Shown here piece by piece: positions 12,780-25,396 of a stretch of DNA of 64,000 bases. The notes under the pieces are model-generated. The model was not told the origin of the DNA. It saw only the letters and a list, made by a program, of their open reading frames with translations, and did not search any database. This DNA comes from Calliopsis andreniformis (lineage: Eukaryota; Arthropoda; Insecta; Hymenoptera; Andrenidae): assembly GCF_051401765.1 (NCBI RefSeq), contig NW_027480468.1, positions 2,542,001-2,606,000 of the forward strand, in the 5' to 3' direction. Both the position numbers and the translations under genes were made by a program. How positions within the stretch are numbered: the first letter of the stretch is position 1; each line of letters opens with the position of its first letter.

Positions 12780-15134
12780 TGAGGATTGGGTATTGAGTAT
12801 TGAGGATAGAGGATTGAGAATTGAGGATTGAGGAATGAGGATTGAAGATTGAGGATTGGTTATTGAGGATTGAAGAATGAGGACTGAGGGCTGAGGATTG
12901 AGGATTGAGGACTGAAGATTGAGTATTGAGGATTGAAGATTGCGGATTGAGGAGTGAGGATTGAGGATTGAGGATTGAGGATTGCGGGTTGAGGATTGAA
13001 GATTGAAGATTGAGGATTGAGGACTGAGGATTAAAGATTGAGTACTGAGGATTGAAGATTGAGGATTGATGATTGAGGATTGAGGATTGAGTATTGAGGA
13101 TTGAGGATTGAGGATTGAGGATTGAGTATTGAAGATTGAGGATTGATGATTGAGGATTGAGGATTGAGGATTGAGGATTGAGTATTGAGGATTGAGGATT
13201 GAAGATTGAGTATTGAGGATTGAAGATTGAGAATTGAGGATTGAGGTTTGAACATTGAGGACTGAGTGTTGAGGGTTGAAGATTGAGGATTGAGGATTGA
13301 GGATTGAGGATTGAGGATGAGGGCTGAGGGTTGAGGATTGAGGTTTAAGGACTGAGGACTGAGGAATGAGGATTGAGAATTTAGGATTGAGGATTGAGGA
13401 TTGAAGATTGAGGATTGGGTATTGAGGATTGAAGGATGAGGATTGAGGATTGAGGATTGAGGATTGAGGATTGAGGATTGAAGATTGAGTATTGAGGTTT
13501 GAAGACTGACGATTGAGGGTTGAGGATTGAGGATTGAGGTTTGAGGATTGATGATTGAGTAATGAGGATTGAAGTTTGAGGATTGGGGATTGAGGATTGA
13601 GGATTGAGGATTGATGATTGAGTATTGGGGACTGAGTGTTGAGGTTTGAGAGATGAGAATTGATGTTTGTGGATAGAGATTTAAAGATTACAGATTCAGT
13701 ATTGAGTATTGAAAACTGTGAATTGATGATATTCTATCGAGGATTGAGAATTGACAACTGATTGTTGAGGACTGAGGTCTGAAGATTGAGGATTCTGGAT
13801 TGAGGATTCAGGATTGAGGATTCAGGATTGAGGTTTGAGAACTGAGGATTGAGGATTGAGGAGTGAGGGTTCAGGATTGAGGATTGAGAATTGAAGATTG
13901 AGATTGGGTATTGCTGATTGAACATTGAGGAATGAGGATTGACGATTGTGGATTGAGGATTGAGGACTGGAGATTGAATGTTGATGATTGAAGATTGAGG
14001 ATTGAGGATTGAGCGTTGTGGATTGAGGACCAGGACTGAGGGTTGAGTATTGATGTTTGAGGTCTGAGGATTGAGGATTGAGGGTTGAGGATTGAGGATT
14101 GAGGATTGAAGATTGAGGATTAAAGATTGAGTATTGAGGATTGAAGATTGAGGATTGATGATTGAGGATTGAGGATTGAGGATTGAGCATTGAGGATTGA
14201 GGATTGAGGATTGAGTATTGACGATTGAGGATTGATGATAGAGGATTGAGTATTCTGAATTGAGGATTGAAGATTGAGGATTGAGGATTGAGGATTATAG
14301 ATTGAGTATTGAGGATTGAAGGTTGAGAATTGAGGATTGAGGATTGAACATTGAGAACTGAGTGTTGAGGGTTGAGTGATGAGAATTGATGTTTGTGGAT
14401 AGTGATTTGAAGATTGCAGATTGAGTATTGAGTATTGAAAACTGTGAATTGAGGGTAATCTACTGAGGATTGAGGATTGTCACCTGATTGTTGAGGACTG
14501 AGGACTGAAGATTGAGGATTCAGGATTGAGGATTCAGAATTGAGGTTTGAGGACTGAGGATTGAGGATTGAGGACTGAAGATTGAGTATTGAGGGTTGAA
14601 TATTGCGGATTGAGGACTGAGGATTGAGGATTGAGGATTGAGGATTGCGGGTTGAGGATTGAAGATTGAAGATTGAGGATTGAGGACTGAAGATTAAAGA
14701 TTGAGTATTGAGGATTGAAGATTGATGATTGATGATTGAGGATTGAGGATTGAGTATTGAGGATTGAGGATTGAGGATTGAGTATTGAAGGCTGAGGATT
14801 GATGATTGAGGATTGAGGATTGAGGATTGAGGATTGAGTATTGAGGGTTGAGGATTGATGATTGAGTATTGAGTATTGAAGATCGAGAATTGAGGATTGA
14901 GGTTTGAACATTGAGGACTGAGTGTTGAGGGTTGAAGATTGAGGATTGAGGATTGAGGATTGAGGATTGAGGATTGAGGATTGAGTATTGAAGATTGAGG
15001 ATTCATGATAGAGGATTGAGGAATGAGGATTGAGGATTGAGGATTGAGGATTGAAGATTGAGGATTTTGTATTGCGGATTGAACATTGAGGATTGAGGAC
15101 TGAGGATTGAGGATTGAGGACTGAGGATTGAGGA
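12780..15134 (+). repeat. Second copy of the ~4.07-kb tandem repeat
   Basis: This copy carries the same order of landmarks as 8710-11080. It differs by single-base changes such as gaccagg for gacgagg near 14028 and tatcgag in its A block. It is also three heptamers shorter before the stretch containing attctgaattg near 14250. Beyond 15.1 kb the relationship to the first copy shifts to a spacing of about 4.40 kb, partly because of the 363-bp duplication that follows. Confidence 0.87.
13665..14510 (+). repeat. A5-B4 cassette of 120-bp diverged blocks, long spacing
   Basis: A5 (13665-13784) has a private tatcgagg and is preceded by gagagatgag. B4 (14391-14510) has taatctactgagg and ends in ggactgaag, not ggtctgaag. 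Spacing is 726 bp. That is exactly three heptamers shorter than the A4-B3 cassette, its tandem partner. Confidence 0.9.
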
Positions 15135-15843
15135 CTGAAGATTGAATATTGATGATTGAAGATTGAGGATTGAGGATTGAGGGTTGTGGATTGAGGACGA
15201 GGACTGAGGGTTGAGTATTGATGTTTGAGGTCTGAGGATTGAGGATTGAGTATTGAGAATTGAGGATTGAGGATTGAGGATTGAAGGCTGAGGATTGGTT
15301 ATTGAGGATTGAAGAATGAGGACTGAGGGTTGAGGATTGAGTATTGAGGAATGAAGATTGAGTATTGAGGATTGAAGATTGAGGATTGAGGAATGAGGAT
15401 TGAGGATTGATGATTGAAGATTGAGGATTGAGGACTGAGGATTAAAGATTGAGTATTGAGGATTGAAGATTGAGGATTGAGGATTGAGGATTGAGGACTG
15501 AAGATTGAATATTGATGATTGAAGATTGAGGATTGAGGATTGAGGGTTGTGGATTGAGGACGAGGACTGAGGGTTGAGTATTGATGTTTGAGGTCTGAGG
15601 ATTGAGGATTGAGGATTGAGAATTGAGGATTGAGGATTGAGGATTGAAGGTTGAGGATTGGTTATTGAGGATTGAAGAATGAGGACTGAGGGTTGAGGAT
15701 TGAGGATTGAGGAATGAAGATTGAGTATTGAGGATTGAAGATTGAGGATTGAGGAATGAGGATTGAGGATTGAAGATTGAAGATTGAGGATTGAGGACTG
15801 AGGATTAAAGATTGAGTATTGAGGATTGAAGATTGAGGATTGA
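15118..15843 (+). repeat. Local tandem duplication of ~363 bp
   Basis: The stretch around gggttgtgga at 15181 recurs near 15544 with its flanks: aggactgaagattgaat on the left and actgaggattaaag on the right. The repeated piece contains one ggacgagg sub-unit. It accounts for most of the shift in spacing, from 4,054 to 4,403 bp, between this region and 9-12 kb. Confidence 0.7.
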
Positions 15844-17060
15844 TGATTGAGGATTGAGGATTGGGGATTCAGGACTGAGGATTGAGGATTGAGGATTGAA
15901 GATTGACGATTGGTTATTGAGGATTGAGGATTGAGGATTGAGGATTGAGGATTGAGAATTGAAGATTGAATATTGATGATTGAAGATTGAGGATTGAGGA
16001 TTGAGTGTTGTGGATTGAGGACGAGGACTGAGGGTTGAGTATTGATGTTTGAGGTCTGAGGATTGAGGATTGAGGATTGAGAATTGAGGATTGAGGATTG
16101 AGGGTTGAAGATTGAGGATTGAAGATTGAGGATTGAGGATTGAGGATTGAAGATTGAGGATTTTGTATTGCGGATTGAACATTGAGGATTGAGGATTGAG
16201 GATTGAGGATTGAGGATTGAGGATTGAGGACTGAAGATTGAATATTGATGATTGAAGTTTGAGGATTGAGGATTGAGGGTTGTGGATTGAGGACGAGGTC
16301 TGAGGGTTGAGTATTGATGTTTGAGTTCTGAGGATTGAGGATCGAGGATTGAGAATTGAGGATTGAGGATTGAGGATTGAAGGTTGAGGATTGGTTATTG
16401 AGGATTGAAGAATGAGGACTGAGGGTTGAGGATTGAGGATTGAGGAATGAAGATTGAGTATTGAGGATTGAAGATTGAGGATTGAGGAATGAGGATTGAG
16501 GATTGACGATTGAGGATTCAGGATTGAGGATTAAAGATTGAGTATTGAGGATTGAAGATTGAGGATTGATGATTGAGGATTGAGGGTTGAGGATTGAGGA
16601 TTGAAGATTGAGTATTGAGGATTGAAGATTGAGGATTGAGGATTGAGGGTTGAAGATTGAGGATTGAGGAATGAGGATTGAGGATTGATGATTGATGATT
16701 GAGAATTGAGGACTGAGGATTAATGATTGAGTATTGAGGATTGAAGATTGAGGATTGATGATTGAGGATTGAGGATTGGGGATTCAGGACTGAGGATTGA
16801 GGATTGAGGATTGAAGATTGAGTATTGGTTATTGAGGATTGAGGATTGAGGATTGAGGATTGAGGATTGAGAATTGAAGATTGAGTATTGAGGTTTGAAG
16901 ACTGACGATTGAGGGTTGAGGATTGAGGATTGAGGATTGAGGTTTGAGGATTGATGATTGAGTAATGAGGATTGAAGGTTGAGGATTGAGGATTGAGGAT
17001 TGAGGATTGATGATTGAGGATTGGGGACTGAGTGTTGAGGTTTGAGTGATGAGAATTGAT

Positions 17061-17705
17061 GTTTGTGGATAGAGATTTAAAGATTACGGATTCAGTATTG
17101 AGTATTGAAAACTGTGAATTGATGATATTCTATTGAGGATTGAGAATTGACCACTGATTGTTGAGGACTGAGGTCTGAAGATTGAGGATTCAGGATTGAG
17201 GATTCAGGATTGAGGATCCAGGATTGAGGTTGGAGGACTGAGGATTGAGGATTGAGGAGTGAGGATTGAGGATTGAGGATTGAGGATTAAAGATTGAGTA
17301 TTGAGGATTGAAGATTGAGGATTGATGATTGAGGATTGAGGATTGAGGATTGAGGATTGAGCATTGAGGATTGAGGATTGAGGATTGAGTATTGAAGATT
17401 GAGGATTGATGATAGAGGATTGAGGATTGAGGATTGAGGATTGAGTATTCTGGATTGAGGATTGAAGATTGAGGATTGAGGATTGAGGATTATAGATTGA
17501 GTATTGAGGATTGAAGGTTGAGAATTGAGGATTGAGGATTGAACATTGAGAACTGAGTGTTGAGGGTTGAGTGATGAGAATTGATGTTTGTGGATAGTGA
17601 TTTGAAGATTGCAGATTGAGTATTGAGTATTGAAAACTGTGAACTGAGGGTAATCTATTGAGGATTGAGGATTGTCACCCGATTGTTGAGGACTGAGGTC
17701 TGAAG
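17061..17705 (+). repeat. A6-B5 cassette of 120-bp diverged blocks
   Basis: A6 (17061-17180) has attacgg and a private gaccactg. B5 (17586-17705) has private gtgaactgaggg and gtcacccgattg. Spacing is 525 bp (75 heptamers). The cassette and its downstream sequence to about 19.06 kb resemble 25.84-27.84 kb at a spacing of 8,771-8,778 bp. Confidence 0.9.
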
Positions 17706-18716
17706 ATTGAGGATTCAGGATTGAGGATTCAGAATTGAGGTTTGAGGACTGAGGATTGAGGATTGAGGACTGAAGATTGAGTATTGAGGATTGAATATTG
17801 CGGATTGAGGACTGAGGATTTGGGATTGAGGATTGAGGATTGCGGGTTGAGGATTGAAGATTGAAGATTGAAGATTGAGGATTGAGGACTGAAGATTAAA
17901 GATTGAGTATTGAGGATTGAAGATTGATGACTGATGATTGAGGATTGAGGATTGAGTATTGAGGATTGAGGATTGAGGATTGAGTATTGAAGATTGAGGA
18001 TTGATGATTGAGGATTGAGGATTGAGGATTGAGGATTGAGTATTGAGGATTGAGGATTGAAGATTGAGTATTGAGGATTGAAGATTGAGAATTGAGTATT
18101 GAGGTTTGAACATTGAGGACTGAGTGTTGAGGGTTGAAGATTGAGGATTGAGGATTGAGGATTGAGGATTGAGGATTGAGGATTGAGTATTGAAGATTGA
18201 GGATTCATGGTAGAGGATTGAGGATTGAGGATTGAGGATTGAGTATTGAGGATTGAAGATTGAGGATTTTGTATTGCGGATTGAACATTGAGGATTGAGG
18301 ATTGAGGATTGAGGATTGAGGATTGAGGATTGAGGACTGAAGATTGAATATTGATGATTGAAGATTGAGGATTGAGGATTGAGGGTTGTGGATTGAGGAC
18401 GAGGACTGAGGGTTGAGTATTGATGTTTGAGGTCTGAGGATTGAGGATTGAAGGTTGAGGATTGGTTATCGAGGATTGAAGAATGAGGACTGAGGGTTGA
18501 GGATTGAGGATTGAGGAATGAAGATTGAGTATTGAGGATTGAAGATTGAGGATTGAGGAATGAGGATTGAGGATTGAAGATTGAAGATTGAGGATTGAGG
18601 ACTGAGGATTAAAGATTGAGTATTGAGGATTGAAGATTGAGGATTGATGATTGAGGATTGAGGATTGGGGATTCAGGACTGAGGATTGAGGATTGAGGAT
18701 TGAAGATTGAGGATTG

Positions 18717-19064
18717 GTTATTGAGGATTGAGGATTGAGGATAGAGGATTGAGGATTGAGAATTGAAGATTGAATATTGATGATTGAAGATTGAGGATTG
18801 AGGAATGAGGATTGAGGATTGAAGATTGGGGACTGATGATTGAGGATAGAGGATTGGGGATTCAGGACTGAGGATTGAGGATTGAGTATTGAAGATTGAG
18901 GATTGATGATTGAATATTGATGATTGAAGATTGAGGATTGAGGATTGAGTGTTGTGGATTGAGGACGAGGACTGAGGGTTGAGTATTGATGTTTGAGGTC
19001 TGAGGATTGAGGATTGAGGATTGAGAATTGAGGATTGAGGATTGAGGATTGAAGATTGAGGATT
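18717..19064 (+). repeat. Segment shared with 27488-27835 (offset 8,771 bp)
   Basis: This short stretch has an unusual combination of variants: ggatagaggattgagg, then gattggggactgatg, then a second ggatagaggattgggg. The same combination occurs 8,771 bp downstream. It forms the last third of the mosaic at 23.07-27.84 kb. The match ends near 19064/27835, where this copy continues with gattggttatt and the other with gattgagg. Confidence 0.85.
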
Positions 19065-19739
19065 GGTTATTGAGGATTGAGGATTGAGGATTGAAGATTG
19101 AGTATTGAGGATTGAAGATTGCGTATTGAGGACTGAGGATTGAGGATTGAGGATTGAGGATTGCGGGATGAGGATTGAAGATTGAAGATTGAGGATTGAG
19201 GACTGAGGATTAAAGATTGAGTATTGAGGATTGAAGATCGAGGATTGATGATTGAGGATTGAGGATTGAGTATTGAGGATTGAGGATTGAGGATTGAGTA
19301 TTGAAGATTGAGGATTGCTGATTGAGGATTGAGGATTGAGGATTGAGGACTGAGGATTGAGGATTGAGGATTGAGGATTGCGGGTTGAGGATTGAAGATT
19401 GAAGATTGAGGATTGAGGACTGAGGATTAAAGATTAAGTATTGAGGATTGAAGATTGAGGATTGATGATTGAGGATTGAGGATTGAGTATTGAGGATTGA
19501 GGATTGAGGATTGAGTATTGAAGATTGAGGATTGATGATTGAGGATTGAGGATTGAGGATTGAGGATTGAGTATTGAGGATTGAGGATTGAAGATTGAGT
19601 ATTGAGGATTGAACGTTGAGAATTGAGGATTGAGGTTTGAACATTGAGGATTGAGTGTTGAGGGTTGAAGATTGAGGATTGAAGGATGAGGGTTGAGGAT
19701 TGAGGATTGAGGATTGAGGATTGAGGATTGAAGATTGAG

Positions 19740-21420
19740 GATTTTGTATTGCGGATTGAACATTGAGGATTGAGGATTGAGGATTGAGGATTGAGGATTG
19801 AGGACTGAAGATTGAATATTGATGATTGAAGATTGAGGATTGAGGATTGAGTGTTGTGGATTGAGGACGAGGACTGAGGGTTGAGTATTGATGTTTGAGG
19901 TCTGAGGATTGAGGATTGAGGATTGAGAATTGAGGATTGAGGATTGAGGATTGAAGGTTGAGGATTGGTTATTGAGGATTGAAGAATGAGGACTGAGGGT
20001 TGAGGATTGAGGATTGAGGAATGAAGATTGAGTATTGAGGATTGAAGATTGAGGATTGAGGAATGAGGATTGAGGATTGAAGATTGAAGATTGAGGATTG
20101 AGGACTGAGGATTAAAGATTGAGTATTGAGGATTGAAGATTGAGGATTGATGATTGAGGATTGAGGATTGGGGATTCAGGACTGAGGATTGAGGATTGAG
20201 TATTTAAGATTGAGGATTGATGATTGAGGATTGAGGATTGAGGATTGAGCATTGAGGATTGACGATTGAGGATTCAGGATTGAGGATTAAAGATTGAGTA
20301 TTGAGGATTGAAGATTGAGGATTGGTGATTGAGGATTGAGGGTTGAGGATTGAGGATTGAAGATTGAGTATTGAGGATTGAAGATTGAGGATTGAGGATT
20401 GAGGGTTGAGGATTGAGAATTGAGGATTGAGGATTGAGGGTTGAAGATTGAGGATTGGTTATTGAGGATTGAGGATTGAGGATTGAGGATTGAGGATTGG
20501 TAATTGAAGATTGAATATTGATGATTGAAGATTGAGGATTGAGGATTGAGTGTTGTGGATTGAGGACGAGGACTGAGGGTTGAGTATTGATGTTTGAGGT
20601 CTGAGGATTGAGGATTGAGGATTGAGAATTGAGGATTGAGGATTGAGGGTTGACGATTGAGGATTGAGGATTGAGGATTGAGGATTGAGGATTGAAGATT
20701 GAGGATTTTGTATTGCGGATTGAACATTGAGTATTGTGGATTGAGGATTGAGGATTGAGGATTGAGGACTGAAGATTGAATATTGATGATTGAAGATTGA
20801 GGATTGAGGATTGAGTGTTGTGGATTGAGGACGAGGACTGAGGGTTGAGTATTGATGTTTGAGGTCTGAGGATTGAGGATTGAGGATTGAGAATTGAGGA
20901 TTGAGGATTGAGGATTGAAGGTTGAGGATTGGTTATTGAGGATTGAAGAATGAGGACTGAGGGTTGAGGATTGAGGATTGAGGAATGAAGATTGAGTATT
21001 GAGGATTGAAGATTGAGGATTGAGGAATGAGGATTGAGGATTGAAGATTGAAGATTGAGGATTGAGGACTGAGGATTAAAGAATGAGTATTGAGGATTGA
21101 AGATTGAGGATTGATGATTGAGGATTGAGGATTGGGGATTCAGGACTGAGGATTGAGGATTGAGTATTTAAGATTGAGGATTGATGATTGAGGATTGAGG
21201 ATTGAGGATTGAGCATTGAGGATTGACGATTGAGGATTCAGGATTGAGGATTAAAGATTGAGTATTGAGGATTGAAGATTGAGGATTGGTGATTGAGGAT
21301 TGAGGGTTGAGGATTGAGGATTGAAGATTGAGTATTGAGGATTGAAGATTGAGGATTGAGGATTGAGGGTTGAGGATTGAGAATTGAGGATTGAGGATTG
21401 AGGGTTGAAGATTGAGGATT
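19740..21420 (+). repeat. Tandem 963-bp higher-order repeat
   Basis: About 0.69 kb from 19770 to 20457 recurs at 20733 to 21420. Landmarks such as the rare gagtatttaagattg (near 20190 and 21153) and gggattcagg (20171 and 21134) lie 963 bp apart. This is the same length class as the 0.97-kb repeat at 29-36 kb. No 120-bp block lies inside it. Confidence 0.8.
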
Positions 21421-21822
21421 GAGGAATGAGGATTGAGTATTGATGATTGATGATTGAGGATTGAGGATTGAGGACTGAGGATTAAAGATTGAGTATTGAG
21501 GATTGAAGATTGAGGATTGATGATTGAGGATTGAGGATTGGGGATTCAGGACTGAGGATTGAGGATTGAAGATTGAGGATTGGTTATTGAGGATTGAGGA
21601 TTGAGGATTGAGGATTGAGGATTGAGAATTGAAGATTGAGTATTGAGGTTTGAAGACTGACGATTGAGGGTTGAGGATTGAGGATTGAGGATTGAGGTTT
21701 GAGGATTGATGATTGAGTAATGAGGATTGAAGGTTGAGGATTGAGGATTGAGGATTGAGGATTGAGGATTGATGATTGAGGATTGGGGACTGAGTGTTGA
21801 GGTTTGAGTGATGAGAATTGAT

Positions 21823-22474
21823 GTTTGTGGATAGAGATTTAAAGATTACAGATTCAGTATTGAGTATTGAAAACTGTGAATTGATGATATTCTATTGAGG
21901 ATTGAGAATTGACAACTGATTGTTGAGGACTGAGGTCTGAAGATTGAGGATTCAGGATTGAGGATTCAGGATTGAGGATCCAGGATTGAGGTTGGAGGAC
22001 TGAGGATTGAGGATTGAGGGTTGAGGATTGAGGATTGAGGATTGAAGATTGAGGATTAAAGATTGAGTATTGAGGACTGAAGATTGAGGATTGATGATTG
22101 AGGATTGAGGATTGAGGATTGAGAATTGAGCATTGAGGATTGAGGATTGAGGATTGAGTATTGAAGATTGAGGATTGATGATAGAGGATTGAGGATTGAG
22201 GATTGAGGATTGAGTATTCTGGATTGAGGATTGAAGATTGAGGATTGAGGATTGAGGATTATAGATTGAGTATTGAGGATTGAAGGTTGAGAATTGAGGA
22301 TTGAGGATTGAACATTGAGAACTGAGTGTTGAGGGTTGAGTGATGAGAATTGATGTTTGTGGATAGTGATTTGAAGATTGCAGATTGAGTATTGAGTATT
22401 GAAAACTGTGAATTGAGGGTAATCTGTTGAGGATTGAGGATTGTCACCTGATTGTTGAGGACTGAGGTCTGAAG
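21823..22474 (+). repeat. A7-B6 cassette of 120-bp diverged blocks
   Basis: A7 (21823-21942) has the most generic class A sequence (attacag, gtctgaag). B6 (22355-22474) has taatctgttgagg. Spacing is 532 bp, 76 heptamers, one more than the common form. Confidence 0.9.
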
Positions 22475-23073
22475 ATTGAGGATTAAGTATTGAGGATTCA
22501 GAACTGAGGTTTGAGGACTGAGGATTGAGGATTGAGGACTGAAGATTGAGTATTGAGGATTGAATATTGCGGATTGAGGACTGAGGATTTGGGATTGAGA
22601 ATTGAGTATTGCGGGTTGAGGATTGAAGATTGAAGATTGAGGATTGAGGACTGAAGATTAAAGATTGAGTATTGAGGATTGAAGATTGATGACTGATGAT
22701 TGAGGATTGAGGATTGAGTATTGAGGATTGAGGATTGAGGATTGAGTATTGAAGATTGAGGATTGATGATTGAGGATTGAGGATTGAGGATTGAGGATTG
22801 AGGATTGAGTATTGAGGATTGAGGATTGAAGATTGAGTATTGAGGATTGAAGATTGAGAATTGAGGATTGAGGTTTGAACATTGAGGACTGAGTGTTGAG
22901 GGTTGAAGATTGAGGATTGAGGATTGAGGATTGAGGATTGAGGATTGAGGATTGAGTATTAAAGATTGAGGATTCATGGTAGAGGATTGAGGATTGAGGA
23001 TTGAGGATTGAGGATTGAGGATTGAAGATTGAGGATTTTGTATTGCGGATTGAACATTGAGGATTGAGGATTG

Positions 23074-25396
23074 AGGATTGAGGATTGAGGATTGAGGGTT
23101 GAGGATTGAGGATTGAGGATTGAGGATAGAGAATTGAGGATTGAAGTTTGAGGATTGGGTATTGAGTATTGAGGATAGAGGATTGAGAATTGAGGATTGA
23201 GGAATGAGGATTGAAGATTGAGGATTGGTTATTGAGGATTGAAGAATGAGGACTGAGGGCTGAGGATTGAGGATTGAGGACTGAAGATTGAGTATTGAGG
23301 ATTGAAGGTTGCGGATTGAGGACTGAGGATTGAGGATTGAGGATTGAGGATTGCGGGTTGAGGATTGAAGATTGAAGATTGAGGATTGAGGACTGAGGAT
23401 TAAAGATTGAGTACTGAGGATTGAAGATTGAGGATTGATGATTGAGGATTGAGGATTGAGTATTGAGGATTGAGGATTGAGGATTGAGGATTGAAGATTG
23501 AGTATTGAGGTTTGAAGACTGACGATTGAGGGTTGAGGATTGAGGATTGAGGTTTGAGGATTGATGATTGAGTAATGAGGATTGAAGTTTGAGGATTGAG
23601 GATTGAGGATTGAGGATTGAGGATTGATGATTGAGTATTGGGGACTGAGTGTTGAGGTTTGAGTGATGAGAATTGATGTTTGTGGATAGAGATTTAAAGA
23701 TTACAGATTCAGTATTGAGTATTGAAAACTGTGAATTGATGATATTCTATTGAGGATTGAGAATTCACAACTGATTGTTGAGGACTGAGGTCTGAAGATT
23801 GAGGATTCTGGATTGAGGATTCAGGATTGAGGATTGAGGATTGAAGATTGAATATTGAGGTTTGAAGACTGACGATTGAGGGTTGAGGATTGAGGATTGA
23901 GGATTGAGGATTGAGGGTTGAGGATTGAGGATTGAGGATTGAGGATAGAGAATTGAGGATTGAAGTTTGAGGATTGGGTATTGAGTATTGAGGATAGAGG
24001 ATTGAGAATTGAGGATTGAGGAATGAGGATTGAAGATTGAGGATTGGTTATTGAGGATTGAAGAATGAGGACTGAGGGCTGAGGATTGAGGATTGAGGAC
24101 TGAAGATTGAGTATTGAGGATTGAAGGTTGCGGATTGAGGACTGAGGATTGAGGATTGAGGATTGAGGATTGCGGGTTGAGGATTGAAGATTGAAGATTG
24201 AGGATTGAGGACTGAGGATTAAAGATTGAGTACTGAGGATTGAAGATTGAGGATTGATGATTGAGGATTGAGGATTGAGTATTGAGGATTGAGGATTGAG
24301 GATTGAAGATTGAAGATTGAGGATTGAGGACTGAAGATTAAAGATTGAGTATTGAGGATTGAAGATTGATGATTGATGATTGAGGATTGAGGATTGAGTA
24401 TTGAGGATTGAGGATTGAGGATTGAGTATTGAAGACTGAGGATTGATGATTGAGGATTGAGGATTGAGGATTGAGGATTGAGTATTGAGGGTTGAGGATT
24501 GATGATTGAGTATTGAGGATTGAAGATCGAGAATTGAGGATTGAGGTTTGAACATTGAGGACTGAGTGTTGAGGGTTGAAGATTGAGGATTGAGGATTGA
24601 GGATTGAGGATTGAGGATTGAGGATTGAGTATTGAAGATTGAGGATTCATGATAGAGGATTGAGGATTGAGGATTGAGGATTGAGGATTGAGGATTGAAG
24701 ATTGAATATTGATGATTGAAGATTGAGGATTGAGGATTGAGGGTTGTGGATTGAGGACGAGGACTGAGGGTTGAGTATTGATGTTTGAGGTCTGAGGATT
24801 GAGGATTGAGGATTGAGAATTGAGGATTGAGGATTGAGGATTGAAGGCTGAGGATTGGTTATTGAGGATTGAAGAATGAGGACTGAGGGTTGAGGATTGA
24901 GGATTGAGGAATGAAGATTGAGTATTGAGGATTGAAGATTGAGGATTGAGGAATGAGGATTGAGGATTGAAGATTGAAGATTGAAGATTGAGGATTGAGG
25001 ACTGAGGATTAAAGATTGAGTATTGAGGATTGAAGATTGAGGATTGATGATTGAGGATTGAGGATTGGGGATTCAAGACTGAGGATTGAGGATTGAGGAT
25101 TGAAGATTGACGATTGGTTATTGAGGATTGAGGATTGAGGATTGAGGATTGAGGATTGAGAATTGAAGATTGAATATTGATGATTGAAGATTGAGGATTG
25201 AGGATTGAGTGTTGTGGATTGAGGACGAGGACTGAGGGTTGAGTATTGATGTTTGAGGTCTGAGGATTGAGGATTGAGGATTGAGAATTGAGGATTGAGG
25301 ATTGAGGGTTGAAGATTGAGGTTTGAAGATTGAGGATTGAGGATTGAGGATTGAAGATTGAGGATTTTGTATTGCGGATTGAACATTGAGGATTGA
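23074..25396 (+). repeat. Downstream copy of 490-2812; first part of a mosaic
   Basis: This stretch matches 490-2812 at an offset of 22,584 bp, including the A block with its private GAATTC. Single differences are visible, such as gtttgaag for gattgaag near 25321. At 25388-25396 the match passes to 6005 and beyond, which skips 3,201 bp of the upstream arrangement. The switch falls inside a short sequence common to both sources (gaggattgag). Confidence 0.92.
23678..23797 (+). repeat. 120-bp diverged block, class A (A8), without a B partner
   Basis: A8 has the same sequence as A1, including the private gaattcacaac. The next block downstream is another A (A9, 2,161 bp away), not a B. This is a consequence of the mosaic join near 25.39 kb. 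Confidence 0.9.
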
